NCBI GenBank assembly: GCA_038373885.1
Contig: JAWZYV010000080.1
Coordinates: forward strand, 248,001-312,000
Direction: 5' to 3'
From: Cheiracanthium punctorium
Lineage: Eukaryota > Arthropoda > Arachnida > Araneae > Cheiracanthiidae
DNA length: 64,000 nt
Within the stretch, counting starts at the first letter, position 1. The number at the start of each line of letters is the position of its first letter. The translations under genes and the position numbers were made by a program. This document shows positions 1 to 36,900 of the stretch, piece after piece. The notes beneath the pieces are model-generated. The model was not told where the DNA came from and did not search any database. It was given only the letters and a program-made list of their open reading frames with translations.

Positions 1-1861
1 TGTACTAAGCATGAAGAACAGTAATTCATGGAACAGCAGAACTGGCCACTGTAGTGGCTAGTTGTATGAAAATTTTAAAACATGAATTTCAGGTCATGCA
101 CGAGAGATTTATTTTACAAAGCACATGAAGTCACCAATTGGTGGAGCTACAAAATGACACAATGCTCTACAGATATTTTATAGGTTAGGCAATGTTTCCA
201 CAATCTTTTGCAATAAAAAAATAGTGTGTTCTACAGTGGAACACAGTAATTCCCACAAACATATAAGATAATGCAGTCTTTTAGATGCGTCAAGATTCTG
301 AGTTGTTCTTGATAGATCAGGTAAGCAAGGAGACTAAAACTGCAGGGAAACAGTGGCCGATCACTTGTGCATGAGTGACAGTTTTTCACAAAATCTGTTG
401 AATGCTGCAATGAATGTGGTGGTGTACACCATTCTGCATAAAAATGGTGGGTGTCTTGAAGAGGGTAATGCTGCCGAAAAAAAAAAAAAAAAAAAAAAAA
501 AGCTATTTACAAGTTCTGAAGTTCTACAAGTTAAAAGCTATCTACTGTTTTCTGTCTTAATACTGCTGTTCAGAACAGGTTTTAAACCCAATTGGAGTTT
601 GACTCTTTTCAATGTTGACTGCAAAAATTCATGCTCATAAGTTGATTTTCCTATTTCTGTTTTGTAATAAATACAAAATGTTGGCGATTGATTTCAACAA
701 AATACTGGCAAATAATAAAGGGATGTGTAAATCCTTTTAATACATATTTTTATATGAAAATTTGAATAGTGAAACCTAAAATGATGGCATTCAAAGGGAA
801 GGAACCCATAAGAACTAAAATTGCATTAGATAACAAAATCAGAGTGCTAGACATTCACGTACCATACAAGAAGAAAATTTATTTACCTATCTCACAATAA
901 CAATTAGATAACAGAATTGCAAAATTAGATACCACAAATTTGTTAGAAATACATTTTTTGAAAATCAAAATTTTAATCTGTTTTAAAGTAATTTATTCTA
1001 GAATTCAGAAGAGTTTTCTGTTTATCATAAAAAAAAATTTCTGTTACCGTTACACGTGAATAAATACATAATTTTTTGTATGATCTAATTGTGATGTAAT
1101 TCGTGTTCTTAAATAATACACAGAATGTTCCCAATTTACTTTGATATATTCTTTTATGAATTTCAGTATCATTATCAATACCTAATTAATATAAAATAGC
1201 GCTGATGCTTGTATAATTTTAATAGGTGTAAAAAAATAAGCACCATAATAGAGCAATATTATTTTAACTTCAAAGGTTAAATATTTCTCCACGCTATAAA
1301 TATTTTATTTCTCACATAATTGTTTACTGAGCTCATTTACGTTAATGAGTTCATTGTTATGTCTACCCATGGGTTATACTAGCTTCTTCAATTTTTGGGT
1401 CTTAGGGACTCATAAATTTAATTATTCCTTTATTGAATTTTTTAGGTTTCTTTAAAAAATATTAAAAAAGAATGAAAACAGTTGTAAATTTAACACAGAG
1501 TGTAAAAGTGGATTCTTAAGAACTCCTAAAGACTATGGAAGGAAAAAAAAAAAAAAAAATGTTTCCAGGGGACACAGTTTTTCCTCAATTGGGTTATTTT
1601 TATTACATATAACTGGGCCTGACTTACAGACTTGGAGGTCCAGTTACATGCAATAAAAATAACTAAGAATCATAAATACTCTATTTTGGGTGTTTATTGG
1701 ATTCAGGGGTATATACCCATTTATACCATACCTATTGAGTATTTATCCCATACACATCTGTAGTGAGAAATTCTCACCCATTTTTTAAAAAATCTCACTC
1801 AATTTTAGGGAAAGGATGAGAAATTCTCACACATTTTTTTCCTGTAGTGAAAACCCTGAAA
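1..1861. other. AT-rich intronic DNA (ABCF1 intron 12)
   Basis: No coding exon, Walker motif or RNA gene was found on either strand. The stretch holds poly-A runs near 478-500 and 1542-1558. An imperfect hairpin lies at about 1593-1663, with arms of GTTATTTTTATTACAT type around a CTGACTTACAGACTTGG loop. Short repeated GAGAAATTCTCA palindromes occur at 1765-1835. Confidence 0.6.
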
Positions 1862-2345
1862 ACAAGTGAACAAGTCTCAGACTTTAAGTACTTGGGATGC
1901 TTTCATATCATAAAGATTTGGATAATAAAATGCACAAATTTCTAGAGATTTGTGGATCCTTAAGTAGAATTATTAAAAACAAAACACGTCAAAAAACCCA
2001 ACTTCAATTCTATAAGGTAATGGCGACACCAATACTCTTATATTAATCAGAGATTTAGACCATTAACACCAGTGAATAATCCAAGATACAGGCTTCTGAA
2101 ATGGAACTTTTCAGAATTATAAAGGGATACACAAGAATTGACCATCTAACTAACAATTCCATATGTTCTGCTTTAAAAATATACATTAACCATAAAATGA
2201 AAGTATATCAAAATAAACAGAAAGATCACATAAAGTGCATGGACAGGGACAGACTACCATGAAAATTATTGGAATGCAAACCTAGAGGATACTGAAACTG
2301 CAGAAAACTTATATTCCAATGGATTGACCAATAGAGCTGGAACAG
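1862..2345 (+). pseudogene. LINE reverse-transcriptase C-terminal remnant
   Basis: Conceptual translation in shifting plus frames gives SEQVSDFKYLGC, then FVDP...LLKTKHVKK, QRFRPLTPVNNPRYRLLKWN, FSE...KGYTRIDHLTNNSI, KQKDHIKCMDRDRLP and LLECKPRGY. This order (YLG, joined-in-frame Lys-rich segment, E/KWN...GYTR.DH..N.I, DH..RM..DR.P) is the 3' end of LINE ORF2 proteins common in arthropods. It is broken by several frameshifts and stops, so it is a fossil. It sits in the ABCF1 intron on the opposite strand. Confidence 0.6.
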
Positions 2346-2401
2346 GCTAACAGCTTAATCCCTAATGTAGATGATGACACATTTTTATACATAGTGTTAT
2401 G

Positions 2402-2568
2402 CAGTGGCGTATACAGACTTCCTTCGTGTGTGTGTGTGTGTTTATAGGCGTAATTTTGTGTTAAAATGCGTAATATTTAAGCTAAAAAGTGAAAATTTAT
2501 GGACATTTTGTTAATTTTTTTTTGACAAGGGGGGCGGGGGTTGAACCCACCCCTTGCATATGCCACCG
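2402..2568. mobile_element. hAT-type MITE with perfect 8-bp target duplication
   Basis: Terminal inverted repeats CAGTGGCGTATACA and (reverse complement of the right end) CGGTGGCATATGCA bound a 167-bp element. The flanks carry an exact 8-bp direct repeat GTGTTATG at 2394-2401 and 2569-2576. Eight-base duplications with CAGTGGCG-like ends fit hAT. There is no coding capacity. It contains a short GT microsatellite. Confidence 0.75.
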
Positions 2569-2776
2569 GTGTTATGACATTTCTCAAGGCCATCTATCAA
2601 CGGCTTCTGGCACTACTACTATTATTTATTTTTTTATTGAACAAATACCAAGTACATGATATGTCCTTTATCCAAGCTTCATGTCATTGTGACCTTCAGA
2701 TTGATGAGCTAGGAAATTTCAATTCAATAACCCTGAGTACAATTTTATCCCCACCCCCTTCTTAAAAAAGTCTCTT

Positions 2777-2858
2777 AAATTACAGATAACCAATTGAAAC
2801 ATTTTAATTGAAATAATTTGATTTCAATTAAAATGTATCAATTGGTTATCTGTAATTT
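2777..2858. repeat. Near-perfect 82-bp palindrome
   Basis: Arms of about 37 nt (AAATTACAGATAACCAATTG... and its reverse complement) surround a 6-nt centre AATTTG, with only one or two differences. It can form a long hairpin. It may be a minimal foldback MITE; no clear target duplication was identified. It lies 90 bp beyond the exon 12 donor. Confidence 0.75.
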
Positions 2859-2945
2859 TTCTTTTAATTGGTTACTTGTACATTTTTATTACTAATTATT
2901 ATGAAATAGAATTAAATTCATTACAAATTTATACTTAATACATAC

Positions 2946-29066
<26,121 letters not shown>

Positions 29067-29600
29067 TTTTACTAATTTGTAGTCTGCTTACGGTAAATAC
29101 AATATTTCAAAGAGGGAAATTTACTAGAGTTGTGTTGTCTTGTCTGGAAGAGGGGCAGAAAAACAAACAAAAAAACAGACATGCCACGTTTGTAAAAGCC
29201 ACAGATAGAAGTAAAAGCATTTATCAGAGCACTTATAACAAGAAGCTTTCTACTTTATTAATGCTAAAAAAAGCTAGTTCTGGATATAAATACTAAAAAG
29301 CAAATAAAATAGTGATATTTAAGTATTTTTTAGTTAACTTCTTGCAGTAAATGGTAAAACTCTATGTGTGGGAAAAAATATTACATTACCCAAGTACTCT
29401 TAACAAACGTACTTTTAACTCAACCACATTTTCGGTTAGGTGGCACTGTCACTTTCATCGCATACACGCTAGCACGCTTCGCTTCGCTAGTGTACTGGCA
29501 CTGGCAGCCTAGAGACACAGACACTAAATTGTAAATAAATAACAAAGTATGGAATGCATTGAATAATTCATTTTAAAGTAAAAGTGTTCTACAAAATATT
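29067..29600. promoter_or_regulatory. Putative divergent promoter region (ABCF1 minus / YJU2B plus)
   Basis: The ABCF1 start codon is at 29066 and YJU2B reads the other way. The interval includes the least AT-rich stretch nearby, at 29440-29520 (CATCGCATACACGCTAGCAC, GCTTCGCTTCGCTAGTG), with several CpGs. No TATA element or defined start site was established. ATG followed by GTAA (29346 and 29605) are possible ends of the missing YJU2B first exon. Confidence 0.35.
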
Positions 29601-31570
29601 AAATAATGGTAATTTTCTTAACAATTTAATATTTTAAATATACTTCCTATCAGATTAACATTGATTTTTTTGTTAAATTAATTCGATCTTCATGTATTCG
29701 TATAAGGACAAAAAGTATTTTTTATATGATTTATTAGAATAGCTACGTATAATCTAAAACTAGTTTTTTATTGTAAAATAAATTATAAGTTCTACCTATT
29801 ATTCATTTCGTTTTTTTATTTTGTCAATTCCTCACTGTGAATATAAGTATAATGTTATATTTTTGTTTTCAAGTTATCACACTTAGGGGAGAGGGAGCAC
29901 AGTCGGACGATCGGTATTTTTCTATGATTCAAAAGCTCTAATATTAGAAAAAGAAATTCTTTAATATAGGTAACCACTATTGCAACACTGTGGAAACTAG
30001 TCACTACAATTCATCTTTTAGGAAAGTTACAGTCCTTTTGTTTCTACTATCACTGTTAGAAAAATCAGTAGAGCTTTGCTTTTTTGGATTTGAGCAGTAA
30101 ATTATCATCCAATAATCATTGTCTTTCCAATGTCATGCAGTAATCAATCTTTTATCAGAAAGTTTAAGCTTTAATTTAAAGCTTAAACTGTCTTAATTGC
30201 ATGCATGTAATGACATATATTCTATTTATAAATTTTGTAGTACTTTTGAGTTTGGATTTAAAAAGACTTTTTGGGGATACAGTGGAAGATCTTGATTGGG
30301 TTACTGTGAGACAGTGCTCCAGTAACCTATAAGCTGGTACAGAAAGAACAATGACACAATTATCATTTCCAAGATTTTGGATCTTATTGAATGATAAAAT
30401 AAATTTATAGTAGAACATTCTGTTATTGTTTATTGTTGTTTGATGTTACTTTATTACTTTTAATTCATCAAACATTATTTAGCAAAGAATTTTGCAATTG
30501 TTAAATGTGTTTCATAATAACTACAGTAGAATTTCTTAGGAGTGACTACCCACCGCTCCATGAAAAATCGGAAGAATTATTATTCATTAGTTATCATTAT
30601 TCACGAAGAATTATTTTTATCATTTATTAGTAACATTTTATTTGAAATTTCAAATTACAAAACTAATTAAATTAAGCATAATATCTTTTACTTTATAATT
30701 AATGTAATTACATATCACCACTCAAATTATTTGTCCTGCTATGATTAAATGGTAAATGCATTTTTGAAAGTACTTCTTATATATTTTTTCTTCCTAAAGT
30801 ATTTGAAATTTATGAATAGAAGTAATTATTTGTATTCTTTTATGGCATGTTTTTTTCTTTTCTTTTTTCAAGGGGAGCTTTGCTAAAGCTAAGTCAGTAT
30901 TAAATTACGGAATAAGTTGCCGAAACATTTTTGATGAGTCTAAATATTTGATTTTCAACTAACTGATAACTGTAATCTGTTACTATTCTGTTTAAACCAC
31001 AATTATAATATAAATATTCTCTGGTAAATAAATTTACTATATTTGCAATCAAAATAATGATTGGTTATTATCAATACACTTAAAATTTGCTAATACTTTT
31101 AATTCTACTTTATTAAAAAATTCAGTTTTTCAGACCAGGTACAGATAATATTTATGACATTTAGTTTCTTAATAATTTAGTTTCTGTTACTTTTTTAATT
31201 GCTACTTTTGTATAGTTAACTTTTTTAAAAGCATATTTACAATAGTAGCTTATTATTATTATTTTATATTCTAAGCAGCTTGTTGAATGAAAATCATGCT
31301 TGTAAATTTTGAACAAAATATGTAGTTTGTACTGTCTAAAATTGTCCAAATGTTTAATCAAGTGCTTAAATTGAAACATTTTAAAAACTGTAAATGTAAT
31401 TTTGTTGCAAAAAAAAAAAATTAAAAAAAAAATAGTTTTACACTATTTTAGATCAGCATTTTAGGTTTTTGACACTTGTTATCATAAACTATGTCTAAAA
31501 GGGTTTTTTGAGATCACGGTTAAAACCATTGTTAAAACTGGATAAAACCATCAATTGTCAAAAACTTGCC
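29601..31570. other. Non-coding DNA upstream of YJU2B exon 2
   Basis: AT-rich, with no exon recognised. TACAGTAGAATTTCTTAGGA at 30522 resembles a pogo/Tigger end (compare TACAGTGAAACTTCTCAGGA read on the minus strand from 45474). A hAT-like right end (GTCAAAAACTTGCCAA) lies at about 31540-31570. The first YJU2B exon probably lies in this region or just left of it. Confidence 0.4.
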
Positions 31571-31720
31571 AACTCTAGTTGGAGTGGTTAGGCTTATTAA
31601 TTTAGCAATGATGCGAAAAATTCCAGAGATCTCCAGCTCTGGAATTTTTTGCATTGTTGCTAAATTAATCATCCTAAACACTCCAACTTGCCTAATTTAC
31701 TTGAAAGATTGATAAAATCA
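31571..31720. repeat. Foldback relative of the tRNA-like array (core deleted)
   Basis: AGTTGGAGTGGTTAGGCTTA... and its mirror AACACTCCAACTTGCC enclose ATTCCAGAGATCTCCAGCTCTGGAAT. This centre consists of both acceptor-stem halves of the tRNA-like unit without the rest. The tail TTGAAAGATTGATAAAATCA matches the array tail at 5268-5300. A long hairpin is possible. Confidence 0.75.
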
Positions 31721-32600
31721 CTTTAAAAAAAAAAAATGTGTTTAAATTATGAGTTTTGATACTTGTGTTTTGCATTGTATAAAGTTTATTATAAAAATTT
31801 TATGGGACAGTAAAGTTTTTTAATAAAAGTAAAATAGTAAGAAAAAATTTGATATGATATAATAATTTTATTTTTATAGTAACAAAATAAACTATGTTAA
31901 TATGTCCTTTTTAGAAGATGTAGAAATATTTTAATTCTCTTTTAAACATATTATTTTTGTGTTTAGAACTTTGAATATTTTTGGTCATTTTTTGTTGATA
32001 AATTAAATGAATAAAAAGCCAGCTTGCATATTTAAAAAGCAAAGCACAAATATCTTGTAAAATTTGCTTTATAAAAAATACTAAAAATTCAATAATATAA
32101 GCTCAAATATAAAAAGTAAAAAAACCTGCCCATTTTTTTTTTATACTTCTGAAAAGACCCACATTTAAGTGCTTTTTTTTAATCCCCCCCCCCTTTTTTT
32201 TCGAAGGATGGGGAGTAGGCATCCCTGCTGTAATATGATTGTTGTATGAGAGATTATCGTTCTTCCTTAATCTGTCTCTAGTTGCATTTTTCATTTTGGT
32301 ATAGCTTAGATATTCGTCACCCATTGCCGATATTAAATAATTGTGAGCATTAGCTATGCCAGTAAGGCAGCTTCAAGCATAAGGGTATATGGAGAACTGT
32401 TTTATTGGCAACCTTAATAAGAAATGATTATTGCACATGCAGAAGTTGCCAAAGAATAAAAAGTCAGTATGGGTAGCAAATACCTAAGCTGTGCCTTCAT
32501 TTTAATGATAGTCATATTAAAATGTTCATATAAGTTGTATTTGAAGATTCATAAATTAAGTTCAGAAGTTATTTTGGATATTTTGTCTCTTTGCTCTTTT

Positions 32601-32606
32601 AAAAAG

Positions 32607-32639
<33 letters not shown>
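32601..32639. repeat. Poly-A tract of about 34 As
   Basis: A near-continuous A run ends about 50 bp before the YJU2B exon acceptor at 32689. It could be a retroposon tail. Confidence 0.9.
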
Positions 32640-32642
<3 letters not shown>

Positions 32643-32689
32643 TCATACAAAGGATTTCTTAAACCAAAGATTTCTGAAATTTCTTATAG

Positions 32690-32823
32690 GCTGAAAGGAA
32701 AGCTGTGAACAAGTACTACCCACCGGAATGGACTCCATCCCAAGGTTCCATCAACAAATTTCGGGGTACACATGCACTCAGAGAAAGAGCACGGAAACTC
32801 CACATGGGCATCCTTATTATAAG
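32690..32823 (+). CDS. YJU2B: YJU2B coding exon 2
   Basis: The acceptor is TTATAG and the donor GTTAGT (134 nt). It encodes AERKAVNKYYPPEWTPSQGS, then INKFRGTHALRERARKLHMG and ILIIR, the strongly conserved N-terminus of the family. In relatives a Met precedes directly, so an intron probably separates ATG from GCT. Confidence 0.94.
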
Positions 32824-33958
32824 GTTAGTATACGGACTATCAATTAGCAGTTTTTTTTTTCCCAAATGGTAAAATTTGCATTTCAAACATATATTTTTTA
32901 ATGCTTTGAAAAATATATAATTAAGTTGTTTAATTACAGTAAAAGTCCAAAACTGCATGTCTTCAGATCTAGATTTTAAATGAAAATTTTAAAATATGGC
33001 AGAGAATAGGTCTGTAGTATAACTTCATGAGGAGGCAATTAGACTCATTTTAACTTCACCCATCAGTTGACATCTATGAAGGAAAATGTAGTGCATCCGT
33101 CTTTCAAACAAAATGTATTGATTTTTTTTTCACTGATATATACAGTGAAAAATGTTTAACACGAAACCGAAGGGACCAAAATATTTTTTCGTGTTAAAAG
33201 ATTTGTAAAAAAATGAACAAATCTCACCATATTTTTGATGTTCTTATATTTTATATCGATTTCCTGTTAAATAACAAGTAGGTTGCATTTGTTGGGATGA
33301 AAAGCAATTAAAAAATATTATTTTGGGGAGAAAAAATCAGTTATCTTTTTTTGAAATGTATTTTTCAGAGCCATATTGTCCACAAATTATTCAAGATCGT
33401 CCATAGTTTGATTTATTTCTCAATTAGAATGTGCATCTAAATTACTGTGTACACTATTTATCATTTTTTGCACTTCTGAAGTAGAGAGGACGGGAACTGC
33501 ATCGTTGAATCCGTTGTCAGAATCAACAGAATCTTTTGGATTTTGAACAATATCCAAAATCTCTTTTTCTGTCGTAATTGGTGCTGTAGTTACATCATTA
33601 TCGAACGAAACATACAGATACAGATAAGAATTCTATTCATTAGGAAGGGGGGAGGGGGAGAGACTTGATGGATGATGCTATTAATACTTCTAGGATGACA
33701 AAAGGTAGAAAAACCCTTTTCCAGAATTTAAATAAAATTTATTTTCCCCAAAAACGTTCTAGTGACTTGTTGCAAACATGCCACTGAAGATTAAAAACAA
33801 ACTTTTTTTCATGTTAAACGATTTTTGTTTTGTGTTAAAAGAACAAAAATGCATTAGATTGCATATTTTGTGTTCCGGACCGTTGTGTCATTTCGTGTTA
33901 ACCGATTTTTCATGTTAAGCATTTTCGTGTTAAACGTATTTCACTGTATATATATCTA

Positions 33959-33997
<39 letters not shown>

Positions 33998-36900
33998 AGC
34001 ATATTATATAGATGTGATATATTATTATAATATGCTCAATATTATAGAAATGTGAAAGTTAGTTTATCAGGGAACTCCTCCCACACCATTCGACTGATCG
34101 CCTTGGAATTTGCGCACATGTATAATGGTACAGGAGAGGTCATAGGTTGCTTTAAAATTCTGGAAATCCGCCTGTTCCCTAATTTTAATGATTTTTTGCA
34201 ATTTTCACTGTAGAAAGCTTCTCAAGTGTCCAATTTGAGCACATTAGTGAGCATAGTTGATATAGATTTATTTATTTATTACCTTCAGTAATTCAAGTGA
34301 GACTGACATCAATTTGATGTCACAAGTGTAAAAATGCATTAGAAATCCTAATTAGGTTAACAAGTTTTGATAAAAAATTACACCATGGGCAAAATAATAT
34401 ATTTCCATCTAGATTACCAGATGCTGTAGTAAAATAAAATAACGTTTTTTTTATCTTCTTTCACTAATTCTGTTAGATATCGCAACTAACATTGATGTCA
34501 TTTCGATGTCATGAGTTTAAAAATGAGTTAGAAATCTAATTTTTGATGCAAAAATTTTATAATTATAAAAATTCAAAGTATTTTGTTTAATGCGCAAGCT
34601 ACCCTTGGCGATTTTTGAGCACTACAATTTTTCAGCAACCATAATAATGAAAGGAAACTTGCATTTTTTAAAATGGTGGGAAATTCAAATATCGCTGGAA
34701 GGTGGAAAATACTAATTAACATAGCATTTGCTATCAGTTTGACGACGGTATTCTCAACAATCATGCAAAATGTTGCCAAGTTTGGACGATTTTTGGCGGT
34801 ATATTATATATATTAGATAAACTTTTCTTTCTTTTCAGGAGGGAGGGGGGTGTATGTGTTAAATTCTAGCAACTAAACAAGTTCTTGCACAAAAGTTACA
34901 TCATTATAGTTCCTGAAAATATTTGAAATACCGATTAGCTAGGAATAACCCCAACATTTCTCAAATTAAGTTTAAAAAGTTCTACTGCAAGTGAGAGTTT
35001 TTCAACGTCATATGTTTCAATATGATTCGTTTGAAAACTACTGAGCGAAATAATAAGACTCGACTACCCGGGTCAGAATGTGATGTCATACATTAAAAGT
35101 TGCCTGAAATTCGGAAACTCTGCAACACAATTTAACGTCCTATTTGCAATTTGAGCAATTCTAAATAGTTCCTCAAGATTACACAGTTTGATGTTTTTCA
35201 TGAGCCTGAACCATGGAGGATTTACATATTTAAATTGGTACAGCTTGGATGGCGAGATGAAATATTTTGTGGTGCTGAATATGCCAAGGCTTCCTTTGAG
35301 CATTAGCACATTTTTGCCAGTGGCTTTTCCACGACTCGAAGTCCCTCTGGAGGTAGGAATATTCTGCAATGTCCCCCCTGCAATGTCCCTGTGCAATATA
35401 CTTTCGCAGCACTTAGGGTCACATGGTGATGTCCTTTGAGGTTGGATTTCACTTTTAGGAATAGGACATTGTCTGCTGGTACCAAGGCTGGGCTCTAAGG
35501 GGGATCATCATGATGCAGGTTTATCATCAGGTTGTTGGGTGAAGCAGGTGTGGCTGGGTACATTGTTGCAATGTAATTTTCAATTTATATTGATGGCTAG
35601 CTTTACCTGGTTCACCTCAGCTCTTCACCCACGCGTTGCATGTTGTCATCGGTTCTTGATGCTGATGGACATCCAAAATGGAGCTCATTTTCTTCACTCT
35701 CTTGTCAATTTTTGAAAAGCTTGTTCCCCTTAAAAACTGCAGTTTGTGTTGGGAATGCAGGTTCGAACTGGGCTCGTGTTCTGTAATTCATTATTGTATC
35801 TAGGCTCAGCCTTACGAGAAACTTCTTATTTATTTCTTATAAATAGATTCTTAAAATTGATACATAATTTTCAGATGAATTAGTATACTTATTTTATAAA
35901 AAGTGGAGGAACAAGAGCACCTAATAGGTACTGAACCGCTGCAGATATTTTGGAGCAATGGTTTATTGTTTAGTTAATTGGAGCAATGGTTTATTGTTTA
36001 GTTAGTTTTGAGTGTTTAACTAAGTATTGCTTAGTTAGTTATGAGATCGGACATCTGTTTATTAATGAATGTATGTTATTTCTGTCTTATGGAAGAGATA
36101 ATAGAAGAAATGTCTATATTTTATCCTCAATATTAATTCCCTTGGTATAATTATGATAGTCTATCAATAAAAAGTTGTCTTTCATTAATTAATTACCTCA
36201 AATTTCAGGTTCATGTTCTGCCTCTGAATTAAATATATTTGTTAGGCTTGAGTGGACTCAGATTAAAGCCCTGAATACATACATTTATTTCATGTAATGA
36301 AAAAAAGTACAAAAACTTGCAGATTTCAGATACTTTACAAATACTTTTCCTACAGATTCCAGCCTCCTCCTCCTTCTAACTGCATCCTTGGAAAGGACAT
36401 TTATCCAGTCTACTTTTTATTATTTTACCCTAAAAGTTAATTTGTATTTCTTGTTCTTTCCCCCAAAGTTTTTTTTTTCCTAAAAAAATTCAGTTAAAAG
36501 TTATTCTAATATTTGATTTTAATGACATTTTAAAATAGAAAAATATTAGAGGATTTGTAAATGGACTGATTGATATTTAAATCTGTTTAAAAGATATGAT
36601 TAAAATGTAAAAGCTTAATATTTTAAATAATAAGTTTATCTTTACACAAATAAAACAATGAAATTCAGATTGTATTATTTGTTCTTTTGTATAATTTAAT
36701 TTAAATAATCATTACTTATATGCATAAGTCTAATATTTATTTTAAATAATTATTCAATCTTTACATTTCGCAAATGACATTGTCCGCTGCTTAAAATTGC
36801 ATTTAAAAAAAAAGTTAAAACCAAAAAACCCAGTTTTATTGTTGTTTTTTCCAACTGCTTTGATGCACAGTTAACCAGAAAAAAATTATTCCTGATACTT

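Noticed and set aside
353..640. Open frame with a poly-lysine run as a gene
   Set aside because: The Lys run is a poly-A tract; the same pattern recurs in frames at 9111-9299, 18697-18933, 26567-26797 and 32469-32708. There is no domain or splice support.
35188..35439. Plus-strand frame as a host exon
   Set aside because: The opposite strand shows mariner transposase-like segments in two frames, and no splice-supported plus-strand exon is evident.
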